Source: Amycolatopsis taiwanensis DSM 45107
GTDB lineage: Bacteria; Actinomycetota; Actinomycetes; Mycobacteriales; Pseudonocardiaceae
Direction of reading: 5' to 3'
DNA: 64,000 nucleotides
NCBI RefSeq assembly: GCF_000519205.1
Contig: NZ_JAFB01000042.1
Coordinates: 1 to 64,000 of the forward strand
Every line of letters starts with the position of its first letter. Position 1 is the first letter of the stretch. A program made the translations under genes and the position numbers. Positions 42,457 through 51,516 of this stretch are shown in pieces. The notes under the pieces are model-generated. The model was given only the letters and a program-made list of their open reading frames with translations. It did no database searches and was not told where the DNA came from.

Positions 42457-44946
42457 ATGAACCGAGCCGGTAGAAGACTCAGCCGGACAGCCGGGAAACG
42501 TACGGCCCGGCTGGTGCGCGTGGCGTTGTCCGGGCTGTTGCTGGTAGGCAGCGCGATAGGCCCGATGGCGGGTACGGCCGACGCTGTGGCGGCTGACGGC
42601 ACACTGACGGTCGAGGTACTGCGGGACTTCTTCGGCACCGGCGTGATCAACGCCACCATGGACGTGCCACAGCGGGGCATGAACGTTGACGTCGCCGACC
42701 CCGCCGGCCATCACGTCACCGGCATCACGGATGACACCGGAAAGGTCGTGGTGTCGGCGTCGACCGTGCTGACCGGCGGCAAGTACCGCGTCGATGTCAC
42801 TGTCCCGGCGCCCTACAGCAACTATTTGCGGGCGGCGCCGGCCTCGGTCGCGGCCAACCACTTCGACAGCTTCACCACGTTCGTCGACGTGTCCGGCGGC
42901 AAGAACGCCTCGGTGATCACCGGAGTCTGGGACGCGGCCGACTATGCGCTGCCGGATACCCGGTATTTCGTGCCGATCCAGAATGGTGCCAACGGGACCG
43001 ACACCCGGGCATTGGTGGCCTTCGGGACGAACAACCGGGGTACGTGTCCCACCGACGTGGCGTGCCCGACCACGATCGACACGCAAGCTCAGGTGGGCAC
43101 GACGTTCGGGCTGGCCTACGACAAGTACCGGCACCGACTGTTCCAGAGCGAGTTCGCCCGGCGGTTCGCCCTGTATGGGCCGGATGGCGGTGACGCCATC
43201 TACACCGTGCCGGCCGACGGCGGAAGCGCGCCGACCCTGTTCGCGAAAGTGCCGCTCGCCACGGTGACGCCACACGACACCGCGAACATGCTGAAGGACC
43301 CCGGGTTCACCAATGCGCCGGGTAAGGAGAGCATCGGTGGGCTGGCCCTGTCGGAAGACGGCTCGACGCTGTACGCGGTGAACCTGCTCACCCGGACCCT
43401 GGTGAGCTTCGATGCGACCGGGGACACGGCGTTGTTGCCCAAGGCGATGGTGCCGATCCCGGACCCGGGTTGCGCGGCGCCCACCGACTGGCGGCCGTTC
43501 GGGCTGGCCACGCACGACAACACGCTCTACGTCGGTGGCGTGTGTTCCGCGGAGAGTACGCAGGACCGAGCAGACCTGAAGGCTGTTGTCTACACCTACG
43601 ACGGCAAGCAATTCCGCACGGTGCTGACCCAGCCGCTTACTTTCGAGCGCGGTGCCGTCTTTGTCGGTGCCCCGAGCGAGGGACAGAACAACCACTGGAA
43701 CCCGTGGAACACCAACCTGTCGACCTGGGACAGCTTCCGCCCGGGGGGTATCGGCGCCTTCATCGATCCGCAGCCGGAGTTGGCCAGCCTCGCCTTCGCC
43801 CGTGACGGTTCGATGATCCTGGGTTTCCACGACCGGTTCATGGACGTTCTCAGTGCGAGTGGACTGGATCCTCGGCCGGGCGACAACACCCCGGAACTCG
43901 GCATGTCCGGTGGTGACATCAACATGGCCTGCGCCAATCCTGACGGTGGATACTCGTGGGAAGGCACCGGAAACTGCCCCAACCACGCGACGCCCGCCAA
44001 CGACGACGGCGAGGGCAGTGGTGTCGTCGAATACTTCCCGGGCGACTTCTTTGCCAGCGGGCACCAGGAAACCGCACTCGGGGCGGTGGCCTACATTCCG
44101 CAGCAGCAATGGGTCGTCAGCACGGAGTTCGACCCGACCGTCAACATCGAAACCTCCGGAACCGGTTACTACAACATCACGACCGGCGCGGGCCCTGGTA
44201 ACAATCCGGCCGCCAACGCCTACGAGTTCGTCGGTCAGCACGAGAACGGATTCGGTAAGGCCGGCGGGCTCGGCGATATCGCCTATGCGGCGGCGAACGC
44301 GCCGATCCAGATCGGCAACCTGGTGTGGTTCGACGGCGACCACAACGGGATCCAGGACGCCGGACAGGTGCCGCTCCCGGGTGCGACGATCAACCTGTTG
44401 GACGCCAGCGGTAAGCAGGTCGCCACGACCAAGACCAATGCCGCCGGCGAGTACTACTTCGGTGGTGTCGGCGCCTCCTACGAGCTGACGCCGGGCGCGA
44501 AGTACACCGTGCAGTTCGACGTGTGTACCGCGGACACCAGCAAGGTGCCGAGCCAACCGCCGGCCGAGGAACTGCGGTTCACGCTCCCGGTCGCCGGTGA
44601 CGACCGGGCACATGACTCGAACGTGGTCCCCCCGACCTCCGGCCGGCTGTGCAACGGATACGCACCTGTCACGGCCCCGGCCGAACCGGGAGGAGTTGAT
44701 CACACGATCGACGCCGGGGTATACATCCCACAGGCACCGCCGCCTTCTTCGCCGCCGACATCCCCGCCCCCGACCTCCGCGCCCCCGATGCCTAGCGAGC
44801 CGGCTCCGACCAACCCGAACACGGGTTCGCTTGCCTACACCGGCGTTTCCGGCCTACCGGGGATGATCGCCCTCGGTGTCCTGCTCGTCGGTGCGGGCGC
44901 GGCATTGGCGTTCGCGAGCCGGAAGCGTCGCGCCAAGCAACGCTGA
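42457..44946 (+). CDS. Sortase-anchored surface protein with LAYTG motif and SdrD-type B domain
   Basis: 829 residues. A signal peptide (residues 1-45) ends near ADAVAADG. Residues 150-590 contain beta-propeller-like strands (IYTVPADGGSAPTLFAKVP, GGLALSEDGSTLYAVNLLT, LASLAFARDGSMILGFHDRF). Residues 621-755 are a SdrD B-like domain (IGNLVWFDGDHNGIQDAGQ, then NAAGEYYFGG). A Pro/Ser-rich wall-spanning linker follows at 757-790. The LAYTG sorting signal, a hydrophobic helix (MIALGVLLVGAGAALAFA) and a KRRAKQR tail end it. LAXTG is the class E sortase motif, and such a sortase lies at 45855. A cell-wall display protein; the ligand is unknown. Confidence 0.87.
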   Translation: MNRAGRRLSRTAGKRTARLVRVALSGLLLVGSAIGPMAGTADAVAADGTLTVEVLRDFFGTGVINATMDVPQRGMNVDVADPAGHHVTGITDDTGKVVVSASTVLTGGKYRVDVTVPAPYSNYLRAAPASVAANHFDSFTTFVDVSGGKNASVITGVWDAADYALPDTRYFVPIQNGANGTDTRALVAFGTNNRGTCPTDVACPTTIDTQAQVGTTFGLAYDKYRHRLFQSEFARRFALYGPDGGDAIYTVPADGGSAPTLFAKVPLATVTPHDTANMLKDPGFTNAPGKESIGGLALSEDGSTLYAVNLLTRTLVSFDATGDTALLPKAMVPIPDPGCAAPTDWRPFGLATHDNTLYVGGVCSAESTQDRADLKAVVYTYDGKQFRTVLTQPLTFERGAVFVGAPSEGQNNHWNPWNTNLSTWDSFRPGGIGAFIDPQPELASLAFARDGSMILGFHDRFMDVLSASGLDPRPGDNTPELGMSGGDINMACANPDGGYSWEGTGNCPNHATPANDDGEGSGVVEYFPGDFFASGHQETALGAVAYIPQQQWVVSTEFDPTVNIETSGTGYYNITTGAGPGNNPAANAYEFVGQHENGFGKAGGLGDIAYAAANAPIQIGNLVWFDGDHNGIQDAGQVPLPGATINLLDASGKQVATTKTNAAGEYYFGGVGASYELTPGAKYTVQFDVCTADTSKVPSQPPAEELRFTLPVAGDDRAHDSNVVPPTSGRLCNGYAPVTAPAEPGGVDHTIDAGVYIPQAPPPSSPPTSPPPTSAPPMPSEPAPTNPNTGSLAYTGVSGLPGMIALGVLLVGAGAALAFASRKRRAKQR

Positions 44947-45081
44947 AAAATCCCACGTATCGTGGAGACATCACCATGAGCAAAATGTGGAAGGAAACCG
45001 CCGAGCAGGTCGAGCCGGCGAAACTCAGCCGCCGGATTGGTGCTCGGCCCGCACACGGTCCACCCCTCGCATGGGCCTGCG

Positions 45082-45636
45082 TCAGAGGCCGAGAGCGGAA
45101 ATTGCTTCTTTCGCAACGGTCCTCGCCTTGACCGTCTGCATCTGGTCGGTGGTGACCACGATCGCCGCGCCCTGCTTCGCGACCGCGTAGACCGCACCTT
45201 CGCCGGTCTGCTGGTATCCGCCCTGCCAGCCGGGGGGTTCGGTCGCGGGATTGCTGCTGTCCACGGGCGCCGCGTGGTCCACCAGAGCGGTCGCGACGGC
45301 GGGTCCACCGACGTAGATGCGCACGGTCAACTGGAGCTTCCCGGCCCGGTCATAGAAGAAGCACGAGGGATGTGGGCGGTCGGCCGAGAGCTTCACCTTC
45401 GAAACCCGCTGGCCATTGGCGTTGGCGACGAAGTCGGTAGCGAGGTAGGGACACGGTCCCGCGGCTACCGGTTGCGGATCGGGCGGCAGCACCGGGGCGG
45501 CCGGGGTGGTGGTGACCGGCGGCGGCACGCTGGACAAGGACGGTGCGGTGTCCGGTCCTGACCGCTGCGAGCAGGCCGCCGCGGCGAGGGTGGTGGCCAG
45601 GGTGAAGGTTCCGAGAACGAGCACGACTCGACGCAT
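45082..45636 (-). CDS. DUF2020 lipoprotein
   Basis: 184 residues from ATG 45636. Lipobox LAAAAC ends the signal peptide at about residue 20. After a Pro/Thr linker the domain reads CPYLATDFVANANGQRVSKV, HPSCFFYDRAGKLQLTVR and GAVYAVAKQGAAIVVTTDQ, the conserved features of DUF2020, a secreted actinobacterial family. Two Cys (CPY and SCFF) may form a disulfide. It is divergent from the sortase gene. The role is unknown. Confidence 0.82.
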   Translation of the reverse strand: MRRVVLVLGTFTLATTLAAAACSQRSGPDTAPSLSSVPPPVTTTPAAPVLPPDPQPVAAGPCPYLATDFVANANGQRVSKVKLSADRPHPSCFFYDRAGKLQLTVRIYVGGPAVATALVDHAAPVDSSNPATEPPGWQGGYQQTGEGAVYAVAKQGAAIVVTTDQMQTVKARTVAKEAISALGL

Positions 45637-45854
45637 CGGGCACAGTGAACCACGCCTTGAGCGGCTACTGACACCCTCAAGGCAATCCGGCGTCCGGCCG
45701 TCGTCACCGAACCGGGGAACCTGGTCGCGGATGGGCCGGCGAGCGGTATCTTCCTGCGCATCGGGTCGAACACCGTTAGCTGCACGGTTAACGTGAACAA
45801 GCTGATGGGAGTGTGCCGGATGTGGCTCATTTCCAGAACTGATTAGGAGCGCGC

Positions 45855-46691
45855 ATGGCGATAAGGCAAACATCGCCGCCGAGGTCGTCGTCTGGCCGTG
45901 GCAGGAAGACTGTGCGTGCCCTTGGCGAGTTGCTGATCACGGCGGGCTTGGTGGTCCTGCTGTTCGTGGTCTACGAGTTGTACGTGACCGGCCTGGTCTC
46001 CGCCGGGAAGCAGGCCGACGCAGCCTCGACCTTGGAAGGCGACTGGGCCAAGGGCCGCCAGCCACATCCCGAACTGATCGACGGCCGGGCCTTCGCCAAG
46101 ATCTATATTCCCAGCTTCGGTGCCGACTACCACTTCACCATCCAGCAGGGGACGGACGACAAGTCACTGGGCATCGGGCCCGGGCACTACAAGGGCACCG
46201 CGCTTCCCGGGGAACCCGGCAACTTCGCGGTCGCCGGGCACCGGGTCGGCAAGGGGGCGCCGTTCAACGACCTCGACCTGCTGAGCTCGTGTGACGCGAT
46301 CGTCATCGAGACCCAGACCGATTTCTTCGTGTACCGCGTGCTGCCCTACGCCGACGAGATCGCCACCTGGAGCACCGGCAAGGGGCGCGACCCGAAATGC
46401 GCGCCGGTCAGCACGCTGCGGACGAACACGCCGGACGGCGGACCCTATGGCCAAACCGTGGGCCGTGAGGTGGTGAACCCGGACCAGGTCCAGGTGATCG
46501 CTCCGGTGCCGCACAAGCCCGCCGACGTGCTGCCGCCCGCCCAGCAGGTCGCGCTGCTCACGCTGACCACTTGCCATCCCCAGTTCTCGGACCGGCAGCG
46601 GCTCATCGTGCACGCGGTGCTGACCAACCGGTACTCGAAGGGGAACGGCGCGACCTACGCGCAGTTGTTGCAAGCCCTCGGGGAGGGATAG
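45855..46691 (+). CDS. srtE: Class E sortase
   Basis: 278 residues, start supported by AGGAG 6 bases upstream. One N-terminal membrane helix (ELLITAGLVVLLFVVYELYV) precedes the sortase barrel. Catalytic triad residues are visible: His in NFAVAGHR, Cys in LLTLTTCHPQF, Arg in SDRQRLIVHAVL. Class E enzymes of actinobacteria recognise LAXTG and attach proteins to peptidoglycan. The LAYTG protein at 42457-44946 is the obvious substrate. The gene is followed immediately by a 51-residue membrane protein. Confidence 0.9.
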   Translation: MAIRQTSPPRSSSGRGRKTVRALGELLITAGLVVLLFVVYELYVTGLVSAGKQADAASTLEGDWAKGRQPHPELIDGRAFAKIYIPSFGADYHFTIQQGTDDKSLGIGPGHYKGTALPGEPGNFAVAGHRVGKGAPFNDLDLLSSCDAIVIETQTDFFVYRVLPYADEIATWSTGKGRDPKCAPVSTLRTNTPDGGPYGQTVGREVVNPDQVQVIAPVPHKPADVLPPAQQVALLTLTTCHPQFSDRQRLIVHAVLTNRYSKGNGATYAQLLQALGEG

Positions 46692-46847
46692 ATGTACGGC
46701 TGGATCTGGCGGCACCTGCCCGGGCCGGTGGGCGCGAAGCTCGCCCTCGCGATCGTGCTGGTCCTTGGCGTGGCGGCACTGCTGCTCTTCGTGGTATTCC
46801 CATGGCTGGACCCGCTGCTGCCGTTCAACAAGGTGTCGGTGCAGTAG
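46692..46847 (+). CDS. 51-residue membrane protein downstream of sortase
   Basis: Starts one base after the sortase stop (TAGATG) with GGGAGGG 5 bases upstream. The sequence has an amphipathic N-terminus (MYGWIWRHLPGPVGAKL), one hydrophobic helix (LALAIVLVLGVAALLLFVVF) and a short tail PWLDPLLPFNKVSVQ. A similar small protein sits after class E sortases in many actinobacteria, by recollection. It may be a sortase accessory or membrane anchor. Confidence 0.75.
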   Translation: MYGWIWRHLPGPVGAKLALAIVLVLGVAALLLFVVFPWLDPLLPFNKVSVQ

Positions 46848-46868
46848 GGTATTTGGTCTGGATCCATC

Positions 46869-46887
46869 CGCGCGGAGTTCCCGCGCG
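46869..46887 (+). terminator. Possible hairpin terminator after sortase operon
   Basis: CGCGCGG (46869-46875) pairs with CCGCGCG (46881-46887) around 5 bases, 22 bases after the small membrane protein stop. Confidence 0.5.
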
Positions 46888-47034
46888 ATGTCCGCGTAAG
46901 CCCACCCAGTTCGGTCACCCGAATGGCTCACATCTTTTGAAATGGCTGTTCTTGTCGCCAGAGATGATACTCTGAACGAGAAAGTCTTTTAACGCTTATG
47001 GTATTTACGTCAAGTGATCACAAGAGGAGAGGCA

Positions 47035-47325
47035 ATGCGGCCTGGGGATCGAGTCAGAGCTGGAGCGGATTGTGGGATCACCCTCGAAGGACCCCGCGCC
47101 GAAATTTGGGTCAATGAAGGCGAAGAAGGAACCGTTCTTCGTGTCGAAGACTATGTCGAGTACGCGGAGGCGCGCCCGATGAAGGTGGGGAGCACGGCCG
47201 AGAAAATGTTACTTTCCGGCAAGAATCCCCCGCATGAAAAAAGACGATTTATTCGCCTTCTCGTCAAATTCGACTTCGGAATGACGATCCAGATTGATGC
47301 GGATAAGGTAAGCGTTAAGAGTTAA
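47035..47325 (+). CDS. Small cytosolic protein, unknown function, AT-richer than neighbours
   Basis: 96 residues from ATG 47035 (AGGAGAGG just upstream); GTG 47014 is less likely. The N-terminal MRPGDRVRAG resembles small SH3-like barrels in which a GD-V start is followed by strands (EGTVLRVEDYVEYAEARPM, RRFIRLLVKFDFGMTIQIDA). Upstream DNA is clearly AT-rich (ACTCTGAACGAGAAAG region). The codon choice is less GC-biased than usual for this genome. Recent acquisition is possible. No family was recognised. Confidence 0.6.
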   Translation: MRPGDRVRAGADCGITLEGPRAEIWVNEGEEGTVLRVEDYVEYAEARPMKVGSTAEKMLLSGKNPPHEKRRFIRLLVKFDFGMTIQIDADKVSVKS

Positions 47326-47429
47326 TTCGCTCGATTTGGCATTGGGTTGTCCGGCTCAGTGAGGCGGGTCGGTGGGGCCATCAGGCCCAAGCCGATCACA
47401 CTGCCCACTTCTGTCCAGCAGGCAACAAG

Positions 47430-47735
47430 TCCTTGAGCCTCCCGTGCCCGCCGGGCTCGCCGAGTTGACCGCGCCCCAGCGTGGCCTCGCCGATTTCCTG
47501 CGCGACTGGCGGCCCGCGGCGAGGACCTTTGGGACGAGATCGCCATCTGCGTTGCCACCAAGAAACCCACCGAGTACGCTAAAGCGGTGGCCCTGCTCCA
47601 GGATCTCCATGAGATCAGCATCAGAGCAGGCCGCAACCGGCAATTCCGCGACCGGCTTCAGGTCCTACGTCGGCAGTACCAACGCAAACCCGCGTTGCTC
47701 CGGCGGCTCGACGAGCAAGGCCTTCCGCACTGCCT
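47430..47735 (+). pseudogene. 3' relic of a SWIM zinc-finger family gene
   Basis: From about 47450 one frame reads PAGLAELTAPQRGLADFLRD, and after a shift near 47520 another reads LWDEIAICVATKKPTEYAKA, DLHEISIRAGRNRQFRDRLQ and KPALLRRLDEQGL. Together these match the conserved C-terminal tail of actinobacterial SWIM zinc-finger proteins, as recalled. The start and the zinc domain are absent. It is a decayed fragment. Confidence 0.5.
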
Positions 47736-47817
47736 TCCACTCCCGGTACCAGGCCATGTCTGCGCGCACATTCTTCAATGCCATCACGAGCCCTGTGAGC
47801 AACGCCGGAAAGGCAAG

Positions 47818-47898
47818 GCCTAACGTATCAGCATACGAACCGCGAGGGGCTGGTCGAAGGCCCGGAAATTAGGATCCGCGCGGTGGGTGTCCGTCGTT
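47818..47898 (+). repeat. Diverged repeat of the 51367 small-gene 3' end, copy 1
   Basis: The stretch from CCTAACGTATCAGCATACGAACC to about GTCCGTCG is roughly 80% identical by eye to 51414-51492. Translated in frame it gives YQHTNREGLVEGPEIRIR, matching the peptide of the intact small gene, but a TGA lies just upstream and no start codon is available. It is a decayed copy of an integrative element gene. Confidence 0.6.
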
Positions 47899-47954
47899 TA
47901 GCAGGCGGTGGCGGGTGAGGAGACGCGTTTTCCCGTGGCCGACCGTTCGGCTCG

Positions 47955-50288
47955 TTATGCCGGGGCGACGGATTCTATGTTGGCGACGGTGAAGTCGCGT
48001 TCTCCGTTGCGGAGGTGGCACCAGGATTCCAGCCATCGGCCGTAGAGTTCGCGGGGTCGGATTTCGCGGCGTGTCCGGCTGCCGTTCTTGTCCCGGTAGA
48101 TGATCAACACGTCGCGCTGGTGGTCCAGAGCGTCGGCGAGCAGGGCGAGTTCCGCGTCGGTCAGGTGCGTGTTGAGTGCGGCCAGCCGTTGGAAGGTGTC
48201 CGAAGCCCCGGTACCGCCGGCGGTCTCGCCGTGGGGATCGGCGAGTAGTTGGCCGGCGAGATCGGCGGCGCTGAGCCGAGCGCGTACGGCGGCCCGTGTC
48301 GGCCTGGTCGTCACCGGGGCTTCATGGTCGTGGCGGTCTTCGACGATGACGGCGCCCTGGGTGTCTTCGGCGACCGGGGCGAACCCCGCGGCGCGTAGTT
48401 TGGTCAGGACCTCGTCCAGTTCGTATGGACTGGACAGGACGGTGGGCGCGAGCTGGGCCAGTTGGAGCTTGGTCAGTCCCCGGGTGTGCAGGATTTCGGT
48501 CACGGTCGCCTCGTCAGCCAGAACGCACGAGCGCATGCCGCGGACCCGGACCAGCCCGTGCTTGCGGGCGACGTCGGCGATGAGGTACTCCAGCGGCTGC
48601 GGCAGCGGCCGGGCGGACAGCACCGCGAGTTCGGCCAGCAGGCTGTCGGCCGTCCACCCGCCGTCCAAGGCGTGCCGGATGCGCTCGGGGGTGAACCGCC
48701 AGACACTCGCCGTCCCGCGGGTTTCGCACACCGCCGAATCCCCCAGCAGCCTTGATACCGCAACGGTCGGTTGCCCGGACACCACTGCCGTCAGGTCCGA
48801 TTGCAGGACCACCGTGCACGGCCTCTCCGGGAACAGTGGTGCTACCCGGTCGGTCAGGTCTTGCACCGGGTCGGCGGGGTCGTCGTCGGCCACGGATATC
48901 AGGTGCTCGCCGCAGTCGGTCAGGACATCGGCGGCCAGCACCCCCAGCAGCTGTCCTTCGCGAACGGCGGCGGCCACCTTCTCGTCGGATTGCGTGCCTT
49001 CATAGCCGTGCAGCGGACAGAACCAGTCGATGTGCTTCCCCACGGCGTCCACCGCCCGACCGCCGCGTGCGGCCCGCAGCAACGCGCGCCGGATCATTCC
49101 CGCACCGGAGGTGAGCGGCAATGGCGGTGGCAGTTCCTTGTCACCCTGAATTTCTCGGCTGGTGGGCGCGTGTTCCAGTTCGAACCAGGTAGTGACCAAC
49201 GCGGCCCACCGGTGGCTCGGTTCGGCGTCACGCCACGCTGAGTACGCGCTTGTGGGTACATAGCCGGAGTCCACCAGCCCGAGCAGCCCGGCGGCATGGG
49301 CGAGATCGATGGTCAGCAGCACAACGTCGGCGGGCAATGCGAGGCGGGTGGCCAGTCGTGACCGTTCCCGCGGGCCGACTCCGCCCTTCTTCAGCGCGCC
49401 GATCGGTGCCGAACGCGCTTCGTCCAGCAAAGTGGTCACCGCACGCAGCGTGTCCTGTGCAGCCGCCTGCGCGGTGGCGAGCACCTCCGTAGGTGCCGCT
49501 ACAGCCGGTGGCATGTCCGGCGCACCGGTCAGTGGCGCCTCCCGCTCGGCCAGCCACGCCGCGACCGCAACCTCCTGAGGCAACTCCCAGCGACCGTTGA
49601 CGCGCAACGCCAAGCCGACCGCAGCCAGTAGACGATTCGGGTCGGCGCCGGCACGGGACACGCCATAGCCCGCGTAGTCCACACCGGAACCATGACGCAG
49701 CTGGTCAAGTCGGGCGCGTACCGGCTTGGGCAGCCTTGCCACGATCTTCGCCACCGTCGAAGCGTCCGCCAGCGCCTGCGCCAGTCGCGCGGTTAGTTCC
49801 GGTTTGCGCAGCCCGTCCACGTCGACGCCCAGGGCCCCCGCCGCGGCACGCAGGTCCTCCACCAGTACGGACCGCGCGACCGTCGCGACCGGCCGTCCGC
49901 CGCCGACCTCGGCGGACCAGTGTGCCGCCAGCCGTTCCGGCAGCCGCACCGTGCCCGAGGCCGTCCAGGCCAGTCCGCGACCGCGCAGATCGGCCACCAG
50001 GTTCCGCACGGTCGCTTCCGGAACATCCAGGAGGCGCGCCACACCGGGCACGGTCGCCGCCGGCCCCAAGGCGGCGACGGCCTGGCCGACCACAACACAG
50101 TCGCGGTTCACCATTCGCAGCGCGGAGACCAGCGAATCCGTCCCGCCCAGCCGCTCGGCGAGCTGTGCGAAGCCTCTGGGGACCGGCTCGACTCGCACGT
50201 CCGGGCGTATCCGCAGCAGGTGGAGCAATGCCGCCTTGTCCAGGCCTGCCAAGTACTCGGCGAACGAACCGGTCTCCACGAGCCGCAT
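47955..50288 (-). CDS. Helicase-associated (XPB/Ssl2 N-terminal-like) protein with WYL-like tail
   Basis: 777 residues. The N-terminal 350 residues are helical winged repeats (VPGVARLLDVPEATVRNLVADL, LARLPKPVRARLDQL-type). The Helicase_C_3/XPB-like domain covers about 470-650 (FPERPCTVVLQSDLTAVVSG, TASVWRFTPERIRHALDGGW, RKHGLVRVRGMRSCVLADE). The C-terminal 60 residues (VLIIYRDKNGSRTRREIRPREL, then WLESWCHLRNGERDFTVANI) are WYL-like. No helicase motor motifs are present. In actinobacteria the family sits near, or functions with, the XPB helicase in DNA repair. It is divergent from the SEC-C protein. Confidence 0.85.
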   Translation of the reverse strand: MRLVETGSFAEYLAGLDKAALLHLLRIRPDVRVEPVPRGFAQLAERLGGTDSLVSALRMVNRDCVVVGQAVAALGPAATVPGVARLLDVPEATVRNLVADLRGRGLAWTASGTVRLPERLAAHWSAEVGGGRPVATVARSVLVEDLRAAAGALGVDVDGLRKPELTARLAQALADASTVAKIVARLPKPVRARLDQLRHGSGVDYAGYGVSRAGADPNRLLAAVGLALRVNGRWELPQEVAVAAWLAEREAPLTGAPDMPPAVAAPTEVLATAQAAAQDTLRAVTTLLDEARSAPIGALKKGGVGPRERSRLATRLALPADVVLLTIDLAHAAGLLGLVDSGYVPTSAYSAWRDAEPSHRWAALVTTWFELEHAPTSREIQGDKELPPPLPLTSGAGMIRRALLRAARGGRAVDAVGKHIDWFCPLHGYEGTQSDEKVAAAVREGQLLGVLAADVLTDCGEHLISVADDDPADPVQDLTDRVAPLFPERPCTVVLQSDLTAVVSGQPTVAVSRLLGDSAVCETRGTASVWRFTPERIRHALDGGWTADSLLAELAVLSARPLPQPLEYLIADVARKHGLVRVRGMRSCVLADEATVTEILHTRGLTKLQLAQLAPTVLSSPYELDEVLTKLRAAGFAPVAEDTQGAVIVEDRHDHEAPVTTRPTRAAVRARLSAADLAGQLLADPHGETAGGTGASDTFQRLAALNTHLTDAELALLADALDHQRDVLIIYRDKNGSRTRREIRPRELYGRWLESWCHLRNGERDFTVANIESVAPA

Positions 50289-50346
50289 TCTGCCGAACCG
50301 CGAGGGCGGTGCCCAAGCCGGGCGTGTACCGGGCTAAGTTGCCGAC

Positions 50347-51291
50347 GTGCCCACCGACACCGAAGCAGCGGAAATCGCTCGCGAACTGGAAGCGCAGGTC
50401 GACGACTTCCCGGACGAGCGTGGCGAGATCCTCATCGAAGCCGCCGAGTCATGGCGTCGAGCTGGCGATCACGAGCGGGCGATCGAATTGCTGACCGAAG
50501 TCCTCGCCCTGGGTGGGGAGGACAGCGGCAGTGCCCGAGTCATGCTCGCCGACGTCCTGTTCGACCTCGACCGGGTCGACGAGGCGCGTGCGCAACTCGA
50601 CGCGCTTCGGCGGGAACGGCCCTCCTCGCCCGCGCCCTACCATTTGGCAGCCGAACTGGTCGAGTCGCGCGACGACCTGGACGAGGCGCTGACCTGGTTC
50701 AACATGGCCGTTGCACGGCTCACCGAGCAAGAGATGGCCCAGCAACGCGGTGAGTTCGGCGCTTTCTCCTACGCCAACAACATCCTGGCGGGCCGGCGAC
50801 GGGTCAGGAGCGCACTGGGGCTACCCGCGGACGAACTTGACGAGTCCGTGGCCACGCCTGCCCAGCGTCCTGTCTTCAACGACCCGGAGGAGATCTCCGA
50901 CGCACTGACCGGCCCTGGGCCCACTCCCCGAGAAATACGCGTCCTGTTCTGGCCTCGCGACGAACTGCGCCGCGCGCACGAGACCTGGCCCCAGGTGGTG
51001 CAGCACACCGACGCCGACTCCATGGTCCGCGATCGCGAACTGGCAAACCGTGAACTGTCCGACGCCGGCGTCGCCCGGATCACCATGGTGCCGCTCACCG
51101 TCGCCAAGTTGACCCAGTTCGCCGCCCGCGCCGGTGGTGATCCCACAGACGAAGCGACCCGCGGCGGTTGCATGCAGGAGATCGTCGCCGAAGGCGGAGC
51201 GATCTCCTGGCCACCAGCACGCAACGCACCGTGCTGGTGTGGGTCGAGGGCGAAATACAAGAAATGCTGCGGCCTTCCCCATCTCGACTGA
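50347..51291 (+). CDS. TPR and SEC-C metal-binding protein
   Basis: 314 residues. The first 130 residues are tetratricopeptide-like (ILIEAAESWRRAGDHERAIE, VMLADVLFDLDRVDEARAQL). The middle part from residue 185 (REIRVLFWPRDELRRAHETW) resembles SEC-C associated domains. The C-terminal CWCGSRAKYKKCCG is an intact SEC-C zinc motif, as in the SecA tail. Such proteins are common next to the XPB-like protein family. The role is unknown. The start is a GTG at 50347. Confidence 0.85.
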   Translation: MPTDTEAAEIARELEAQVDDFPDERGEILIEAAESWRRAGDHERAIELLTEVLALGGEDSGSARVMLADVLFDLDRVDEARAQLDALRRERPSSPAPYHLAAELVESRDDLDEALTWFNMAVARLTEQEMAQQRGEFGAFSYANNILAGRRRVRSALGLPADELDESVATPAQRPVFNDPEEISDALTGPGPTPREIRVLFWPRDELRRAHETWPQVVQHTDADSMVRDRELANRELSDAGVARITMVPLTVAKLTQFAARAGGDPTDEATRGGCMQEIVAEGGAISWPPARNAPCWCGSRAKYKKCCGLPHLD

Positions 51292-51366
51292 CCGAACCAC
51301 CAAGTCCTGATCTCACGCTGCCCCGGTAACGCAAGCATCACGCTCTCGGCGCGGACGGTTCGCACA

Positions 51367-51516
51367 ATGACAAACCCGGGCCCGGAAACCGCAGGCCAGG
51401 ACGCGTCGGTGGGCCTAACGCATCAGCATACGAACCGCGAAGTGCTGGTCGAGGGGCCTGAGATCACGATCCGCCCGGTGGGTACTCGTCGCCCCGCAGC
51501 GGGTGGTGCCCGATGA
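51367..51516 (+). CDS. 49-residue protein, first gene of DUF2637 operon
   Basis: ATG 51367 to TGA 51514-51516. The product has a polar N-terminus and the core HQHTNREVLVEGPEITIRPV, then RRP and Gly-rich end. Its stop overlaps the next start (ATGA at 51513-51516), the same overlap as between the next two genes, which supports it as a real coding unit. A diverged copy of its 3' part is at 47818-47898. No family was recognised; the context is an actinomycete integrative element. Confidence 0.65.
   Translation: MTNPGPETAGQDASVGLTHQHTNREVLVEGPEITIRPVGTRRPAAGGAR
51414..51492 (+). repeat. Repeat copy 2, in the 51367 small gene
   Basis: The functional counterpart of the 47818-47898 repeat; the shared segment begins at CCTAACG and ends at TCGTCG. 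The two copies are about 3.6 kb apart and in the same orientation. Confidence 0.6.

Noticed and set aside
42367..44703. A 778-codon - strand open frame opposite the LAYTG surface protein
   Set aside because: The translation is Arg/Val/Gly/His-rich with no domain. The + strand has a signal peptide, SdrD-B domain and sorting signal.
44974..45130. Small + strand frame starting MSKMWKETAEQVEPAKLSRR
   Set aside because: It begins like a gene but runs into the 3' end of the DUF2020 gene antisense and becomes Arg/Leu-rich. No ribosome site beyond chance.
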